NCBI GenBank assembly: GCA_964020085.1
Contig: OZ026597.1
Span: forward strand, 4,639,394 to 4,703,393
DNA: 64,000 nt
Reading direction: 5' to 3'
From: Micromussa lordhowensis
Taxonomy: Eukaryota; Cnidaria; Anthozoa; Scleractinia; Lobophylliidae
Shown here one piece after another: positions 57,927 to 64,000 of this stretch; within the stretch, counting starts at the first letter, position 1; each line of letters opens with the position of its first letter. Made by a program: the position numbers and the translations under genes. The notes beneath the pieces were generated by a model. That model did no database searches and was not told the origin of the DNA. It saw only the letters and a list, made by a program, of their open reading frames with translations.

Positions 57927-58103
57927 GCTCTGGGGAACTCTGCGCAAGCGTAGCCAAATTAAAATCTGGCTATGCCAGTTTAACAGCGCATGCTCAGTGC
58001 AAAACCAAAATAGCGGCTTACTTGGATGCAGCTATTGCGTCTGCCTTAAAGAAAGCTGGGAAAGACGAAAACTTTCGCTTAAATGCTGAGCAAAGGGCAA
58101 ACC
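57927..58103 (+). pseudogene. Short unrecognised reading frame cut by a SINE
   Basis: Open frame with AAYLDAAIASALKKAGKD and FRLNAEQRAN, ending where the SINE at 58104 begins. The composition looks protein-like and loosely recalls sequence before a helicase core, but no diagnostic motif is present. Function not assigned. Confidence 0.25.
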
Positions 58104-58170
58104 GCCTCCTGGTTAGCTCAGTTGGCAGAGCGCCAGTCTGCTGTGTGGAAGGTTGAGGGTTCGAGCCCCA

Positions 58171-58211
<41 letters not shown>

Positions 58212-58497
58212 TGTGCTGCCTTTGTAAATTCATCTGCAAATGGTTAGATGTTCAGGTCTTCTCGGATAAGGACTATCAACCGTAGGCCCCGTCTCCTGCA
58301 TCTTCAATGTTACATGGTTAGCAGGGGACGTTAAAGAACCCACACACTTATCGAAAAGAGCAGGGCACGTAGTTCCCGGTGTTGTGGTCTGGCCTTGTCT
58401 CATGGGTTGGTGCTTTACATAGGGATAACCTCATTGCACCTTTCCCCCTTGGACAGAGTTGTCCAAGAAAAATTGCTATGACTATGACTATGACTAA
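58104..58497 (+). mobile_element. tRNA-derived SINE with TGACTA tail
   Basis: Head: tcctggttagctcagttggc (A box) and gggttcgagcccc (B box), as in a tRNA. Body includes ggggacgttaaagaaccca and ttggacagagttgtcc. The 3' end is a short repeat, tatgactatgactatgacta. Head, body and simple-repeat tail make this a complete SINE. Confidence 0.8.
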
Positions 58498-58664
58498 TAA
58501 TCCAAGCCGTAGACATTTTATTGTTTCAATCATAAACCAATCAGGGCAGACTTTCTGACTCAGTTCCACAGAGCTCTTCTCACTGCGCAAAAGAGAAAAG
58601 CTTTGATCTTCTCCTTTAAAGATGATTTCTAGTCCTTACTGCGCACTCTCACCCCAGGTTGGTG

Positions 58665-58890
58665 GACAACTGTTTGGTGTGCATCTACCAACTTTTAAAT
58701 TCAAATTCTAATTTTGAAACAACACCAAATCTTCAAATATGCCAAAAAAATTTACAAAAACAGCCCAGAATATAGATATATGGGATGAGCGGAGAGATTT
58801 TTGACTGTTTGAAACGTGAACGAGATATTTGCGTCAAAACCATAATACGCAGCCAAAATATACTTGGATGGTGATTTGATTAATTTAAGG
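58665..58890. repeat. Dispersed repeat, copy B (copy A at 2085-2385)
   Basis: Shares aacaacaccaaatcttcaaa, aatttacaaaa and tttgaaacgtgaacgagat with copy A, in the same orientation. Confidence 0.65.
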
Positions 58891-59064
58891 TCATCGTTCC
58901 CTCCCACTTGTTAATTAATTTGCGAGCTAGTCACGTGCTACGGGATTGATGTAGACCCCAAGCACAAAAAGTTCTTTACTGCGTTACTTCCGTTTACCAT
59001 ATATGGAATACAGGCATGATTGCCACTGAGCGATTTTGAGCTAACACACTTAAATGTGGCCTAC

Positions 59065-59495
59065 ATGAAGAATATAAAGGCAGAAACCGACACAACGTAG
59101 AATGCTGTTTTGAACGTGTACTATATTTCGGCTGACCAAACCAACCTTCTTCAGGTACAATGGAAAATTTTGCATCGGGACGTGTTTTTTATGTAGCATA
59201 TTACCGGAAATACGTAAAAATAATTGACAGTGTAAATTATAGATAAACATATGAAGAAATAAAGTAAATAGACAAAATAAAGTAAAAGGAAACGATTAAA
59301 ATGTTTCTTCGTGGATGTTCAGACCATAAGGAACAATTGTTCTGCCTTAGGCAGAACAATTGTTCTTTATGGTCGCATGTCCCGATGCAAAATGTTCCAT
59401 CGTACCTGAAGAAGGCTGATTTGGCCAGCCGAAATATAGTACACGTTCAAAAAACCATTCTACGTTGTGTCGGTTTCTGCCTCTATATTCTTCAT
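59065..59495. mobile_element. 430-bp foldback element
   Basis: Arms of about 120 bp: atgaagaatataaaggcaga (left) to the inverse tctgcctctatattcttcat (right). The inner arm parts carry ccttcttcaggtac/gtacctgaagaagg. An inner palindrome gaacaattgttctgcc/ggcagaacaattgttc lies at 59331-59366. Confidence 0.8.
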
Positions 59496-59619
59496 TTTAT
59501 TTGTGAAGCCGATTAGATCACTATTGATCTAACGTATACGAGCAGGATCATCGTTCCAGTTGCTTGCTTTTAAAACATTCTACATGAAGAGTTTTCCGTG
59601 TTCAAGGAATTTCCCTCAG

Positions 59620-59701
59620 TGGTAGAATTGCTAATATGAAATTAAAAAAGATTTCCAAGATCCTAAAGATGGTTTTGGGGAGAAAAAATACAGAAGAAAT
59701 C
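59620..59701 (+). CDS. Weak candidate internal exon
   Basis: Bounded by ttccctcag and a strong GTAAGT donor, with one open frame (GRIANMKLKKISKILKMVLG). Lys-rich and unrecognised. Could be chance. Confidence 0.2.
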
Positions 59702-60347
59702 GTAAGTAATTAAGAAAATAATTTCCTCATTATCTCGACATTCGAAGCGAGAATTGGTAGGTAAACCACAGGTCACCCAAGCTTAACAGTGCAATATTGG
59801 TAAGCAATAGCTTGTGAAAGGATTTTTTGATCATCGAACAGTGGGATCTGAATGGTAGAAAGTACTTGTTCGATTTTATTTTTTCCCGTGGCTCCCCTTG
59901 CACGAGAATTTTTTCAGCAGTTTTAGCTGTGCAGGATTTTTATTTTTTAAAATAGCCCAACCTCCCTAATGGGACTTGTTAAACCAAAAAATTATAAACA
60001 TTGCGACGCGATGTACTACATCGTGACTAAAGCTAACGAAGACGTAAGCTAACATTACAATCATGTCAAGAAAGTACAATCTGGTAATAACCTTTTTGAA
60101 AAATTAAATATAATAACAAAAAAGATAACAAACACAAGAAAATTTACAGCACGGTAGCGAGAGACCTTGAATCTGCAAAGAACACGTTATATACCTGATA
60201 ACAAATAATCACGCACACTGTCAAAATACCTCACGCTACAAATACCAACGCATCCGTATGCAAAGCACTGAAGCGACGCGCATTCCTTAACGCGAGAAAA
60301 TACATTTTTTTGCGTTACTTTATTTAAAAAAACAAACACTTCGGAAA

Positions 60348-61095
60348 CCCATAAACGACAAATTAAAAGGCTTAGAACTTGAAACACATACCAAATGTGC
60401 CCAAGGGGGCACTTGATCGCGCAACGATAATGGTTTTATGCCTGTGTTGCGGGTTTTTGTAACTCCCTTTGTCTGGGATGAATACTGAAATGAGGCAGAG
60501 GACGAGTTAGAAAATTCAAGTGCTACTAAGTGAACCACGTCAATCATAAGATAAAGAATAGGCCACCAAATCACAAAAAAGCTTGTGGGTACTTGAGATT
60601 GTGGACAAAGAAGTCAGTAACATCGCGTAGGAACTAAAATATTTACGCTTTTCTTTTCTTCAGGACATTTCAGTTTGAATGGAAATTATACAAACACTTA
60701 CGTACTTGTGTTGTTGATAGACCGTGACTGGTGCAAGCATAAGATAAGCTTTGTGTGTAGAATAATTAAGAATACAACTTGATGTTATATTTATACAATG
60801 ATGCGAGTTTATGACATTTTCATGATATTTTCTTTTTACAGCTGAATACCTCTTTCGGTTCTCCGCCAAAGGCTTTGGCGCTATATGAAATGTGAATGAA
60901 TGGGGCTTTCTTATCACGCTCATGAAATGGGCTACTCTTTTAGAAAAAAACACAAATACGAAAACCCATTTAACGACAAATTAATTAAAAGGCTCATAGA
61001 TTAACATACCAATAATTTGAAAACCTATTAACGACAAACATAATTAATTAAACGTCACATACCAAAAGGTTCTAAGGGACCACAATAAGATTGCG
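60348..61095. repeat. Short dispersed direct repeats
   Basis: Three related blocks of roughly 60-70 bp (about 60348-60420, 60960-61015, 61018-61095) share acccataaacgacaaattaa-like sequence followed by cataccaaa. The region between shows nothing coding. Confidence 0.5.
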
Positions 61096-61127
61096 TACTC
61101 TTTCGTGGGTACTTCATTCATGAGTGA

Positions 61128-61419
61128 ATGCCCGAAGGAGCCATTACTTCGCAGGAGCAGTTTCTAACCATGCCGCTCGCAATCCCAGTGTGCGCTAGTT
61201 TATTGGTCTGTGTTGTTTTGCAGTTTGTGATTCTATACTTCTTGATCAAAATGGACCGGAGAGCTGAACACTGGGCGCCAAGACTGCAAACCCCTGTCAT
61301 AGGTTCCGCACATGAAGCGAGGTGGCGAGTCTGGACTGGAGACGTGGCTGACGTTGGCCATAATTCGCATAGCATCCCTCACAATCACCGTACCCCCCGA
61401 GAACATGACGAACGTCAAA
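61128..61419 (+). CDS. Candidate first exon of a small single-pass membrane protein
   Basis: Open from ATG 61128; a second ATG at 61170 (accATGccG) has better context. After it comes a hydrophobic segment (LLVCVVLQFVILYFLI) followed by KMDRR, as in a membrane helix with a cytoplasmic positive end. The tail is His- and Arg-rich. A strong donor (AAA|GTAAGT) ends the exon in phase 1. The next good acceptor (attttgcag at about 63497) would add Ser then a stop, giving a 98-aa protein. Not recognised. Confidence 0.35.
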
Positions 61420-62598
61420 GTAAGTACATTGTCTACATTCGGTTTTTTTAGTTTATTTTCTCAATTTCGAGGTTTAACTCAGTAGCCTGTTTAGTGTAAT
61501 GCTTTTATCAGGAAGCACTAAATAAATGTGTAAAAATCCAAGCTGGCTACAGTTTACATCCAGGCTGCATAGCAGCCGTTTCCTTTCCTTTTCCAGGCCG
61601 CATTCGTTTGCACAGTTCGTTCCCTTGGCGCGCTTTTTTGGAAACAGCTGTGATTTTACGCTGTTAAAGGAAAGCTCTGTTAGAATAAAATGGCTGAAAG
61701 CAGCACATTTGGTAAGCTTTCTATCTCGACAATAAAGGAAGTAATCAGAAACAATAGACAATGCCGGTGATAATATGGCAGATCCCGGGAACTACAAGAA
61801 GCCACAAGATGTCACAATTGTAACTCAAATACCCGTAGAGTTTGATGTTTAATAGAAAGTGCTTGTACAAAAGTGCGCGACAAAGGAAGAAGAAAAGATG
61901 CGAAACATTCAAGGGTAGATTAGAAAACTGTCACATCATCGTTCCAGTTCAGTTTTCCGGTATCATGATTTCCAATATCATGTAAGCGGTTACGAACGGA
62001 CCATTAGAAAAGTGATGGGGGCGGGAAGAATTTTTTCACGCCCAGTGCCTTTGCATGATATTTTTTTCGGGGTCAAGTTTCTGTCAAAATTATACTCCGG
62101 GAGAAACAAAAGCAAGTATTAGTAACATCCAAGTTTAAAATCGTTTATATATATATTGGTTATTGACCAAGTGTGAGGTCAAGATGGTTGGATATTGGCC
62201 GACTTTTTTGTGCGTGTTTATGTCCGTTTTCCTAATTGTAAAGAGACCCTAGGGAATGGGGATTCCACCAGGACAAAGAAAACGTGGCTGCCAAGGTGCG
62301 GGTATAGATTGCCAGCTGGACAGTGGAATTCACTCTGAAAGGAATTACTTTCTTTTCACTCTTTCTTTGCACAATGTTTTTTTTTCAATCATCTTCCCTT
62401 GCATGATTGTTGTTTTGTATTTTCCTTATCCCTACCCCCCCCCCCCGTCACTTTTCTAATGGTCTGTCCCTTAGCACTTTAATACAGCGCGCGACAACAG
62501 TGTCGATTTCCCCCGCCTTTTCAGACCATCGCTTTCGTTAAACTCGAAGGTATACGAGATGATTATAACAAACTCGGCCCTACACGCCTCATTTGTTA

Positions 62599-62638
62599 TT
62601 AGCGGAGCTCCGGCGGCCGAAGGCCGCCAAGCGGAGCC
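62599..62638. repeat. CG-rich palindrome
   Basis: gcggagctccggcggcc followed by gaa and ggccgccaagcggagc: nearly perfect inverted repeat with a 3-bp loop. Confidence 0.75.
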
Positions 62639-62727
62639 CCATACCCATATTAGGAAACTGAAGGGAACCCATGAACTGATTTTCTCATGTGTATCATGGC
62701 TAGCGGTATTGCTCGTGGGCGCGTACG

Positions 62728-62753
62728 CACGACGACGACGACGACGACGACGG
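62728..62753 (+). repeat. CGA microsatellite
   Basis: About eight tandem cga units (acgacgacgacgacgacgac). Confidence 0.9.
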
Positions 62754-63068
62754 TGGTGGAGTCGCGCAACATGGCGGCCACAATTGACATGTAAACCAAA
62801 ACGAGGCTTCAGTTTTCGCGGGCTTTCCTTGTAGGTTGACAGAGCACATGTACCCTTGGTTTAAAGCGTCCTTTGGACATCCATGTTGCAGTCAATTGAC
62901 ACCTGTCAAAACAAGGAATACGCTGACCAGTATCACGTGACCATATCGCGGGCTCAAGTTCAGGGCTCATCGAGGTCACGTGTTTTTTTAAAGTTGACCG
63001 CTGCCCAAGTGCTGCTTTTTTAGATCAGATCGCGGGCTCATGTCAGGATTAACTTGCTGTAAACAGCG

Positions 63069-63300
63069 TAGGGTTGGTAGGAAGCCGGTTAACGCTAACC
63101 CAGGATTAAAATTTAACCGAATTATAACCTTTTCTTTTGTACAAAGTTTTTTCACTGCTTTTGTTTTGCGTATTTTGCTTTCATTAAAATTCAAAACACA
63201 AAAACAATATACAGAAAATCTCACCGCAAAGTTACAAAACTCAAATCAAAATTCTACTTTATCCTCGGCTAGTTTGATCGGGCTCTGAACAACCCGGCCC
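63069..63300. mobile_element. MITE of the CTGGGCCGGGTTGTTC family, copy 3
   Basis: Right end tctgaacaacccggcccagg matches the family. The left end is diverged but keeps ccggttaacgctaacccagg, the inverse of the family's internal motif. Confidence 0.65.
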
Positions 63301-64000
63301 AGGAGCTACGCTTTTAGGCTGGCCTAAATCTATATATTATTATTTATCCCCTCGTACGGCATTTGGGCTCATAGAGTGATTGCTAAATGTTATATATCAA
63401 ATAACTCATCATGTACTCACTTTATCGATCTTCTGGTTAGATTTATTAAGTATGTAAACAGACAGCCAAAATCTAACTGTTTCTTACATTTTGCAGGTTA
63501 AATGATGAAAGCAGGAATGATCCAATGTATAGAGTAGCGAACTTGCCCTCAACCAGAGAGATTTTAAGGAAGGACTTCGCATCGCGAATAGACATGTGCA
63601 AATGCTTCATGGACTATACTTTAATTTTTGTTAGCCTGCCGCTCGCGCGCTATTTAAGCTAGATTCTCTTATACTGAGTTATGACTCAGTTACTCAGTGT
63701 TGGAATTTCTGTGGTAATAGCGAAGCGCGCGAGGACTAAAAATAGAATGCAAATGATTATACCCCCCACGAGGCTCATACAACATCGGCGTATTCTGAGA
63801 GAACTAGAGGGGATCCAGGCGAAGTTTTCGTTTAAAAAATGTGTTTTAAGAACACCGGCTGTTTTAGAAATCGTCCGCCATTCCGGTTTGTTTGTCTGAG
63901 TCATGACGTCACTCGCGCGCTTTGCTATTGCATAAACCATGACACGAGAAACTGCGAATGGACTCAACCTGAACTGCTTTCGTTTTTCTCATAGCTTTTT

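Larger units (their letters stand above)
61420..64000. other. Terminal region, mostly non-coding
   Basis: Apart from the MITE copy at 63069-63300, a CG-rich palindrome at 62599-62638 and a CGA microsatellite at 62728-62753, nothing recognisable. A possible acceptor at 63497 may belong to the gene starting at 61128. Confidence 0.45.

Noticed and set aside
58104..58178. Functional tRNA gene
   Set aside because: A and B boxes are present, but the acceptor and anticodon stems do not fold well and the sequence continues as a SINE body with a repeat tail.
59140..59440. Hammerhead-ribozyme-like core (CTGAAGA, short stem, GAAA) in both arms of the foldback at 59065-59495
   Set aside because: An unpaired A follows CTGAAGA before stem II, and the outer stems do not pair in hammerhead order; no cleavage site could be placed.

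Overview
The window is animal nuclear DNA: long spliced genes with GT-AG introns, AT-rich introns, and a heavy load of short foldback (MITE-like) elements and tRNA-derived SINEs. Gene content and repeat style point to a cnidarian, probably a stony coral. That placement is inference and no species is assigned. Four spliced genes could be joined exon by exon with consistent splice phases and no internal stops.

Layout. (1) 1-1057: upstream DNA with a small foldback element. (2) 1058-9272, +: BHMT copy 1, 9 coding exons, 407 aa. (3) 9273-11144: tail-to-tail spacer. (4) 11145-27845, -: dimethylglycine dehydrogenase (DMGDH), 15 exons, 873 aa. (5) 27846-28698: 853-bp head-to-head spacer, the probable shared promoter region of DMGDH and BHMT copy 2. 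(6) 28699-38938, +: BHMT copy 2, 9 coding exons, 402 aa; its intron 2 carries a complete Ty3/gypsy LTR retrotransposon (29441-33943) with identical 135-bp LTRs, a 5-bp target duplication and one open gag-pol frame. (7) 38939-40040: tail-to-tail spacer with a nested foldback element. (8) 40041-55432, -: a predicted secreted lipoxygenase, 11 coding exons, 714 aa, with an N-terminal cysteine-containing domain and a second possible first exon. (9) 55433-64000: mostly repeats, with weakly supported first exons of possible + strand genes near 55.9 and 61.1 kb.

How the genes relate. BHMT uses betaine to remethylate homocysteine, giving methionine and dimethylglycine. DMGDH then oxidises dimethylglycine to sarcosine in mitochondria. 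Two consecutive steps of betaine catabolism are therefore physically linked as BHMT > < DMGDH . BHMT >. The DMGDH/BHMT head-to-head pair matches the human DMGDH-BHMT2-BHMT cluster on 5q14.1, so this may be very old microsynteny. The lipoxygenase is a neighbour with no evident pathway link.

Repeats. At least a dozen foldback elements fall into recognisable families: TWA target duplications (PIF/Harbinger-like), 9-bp target duplications (Mutator-like), and AACCTCGTTCCCAGG-ended, CTGGGCCGGGTTGTTC-ended and large-arm types. Several are nested. One 9-bp-TSD element carries a tRNA-Arg(UCU)-like sequence. Also present are five SINE copies, a 25-bp minisatellite in BHMT1 intron 5, and several microsatellites.
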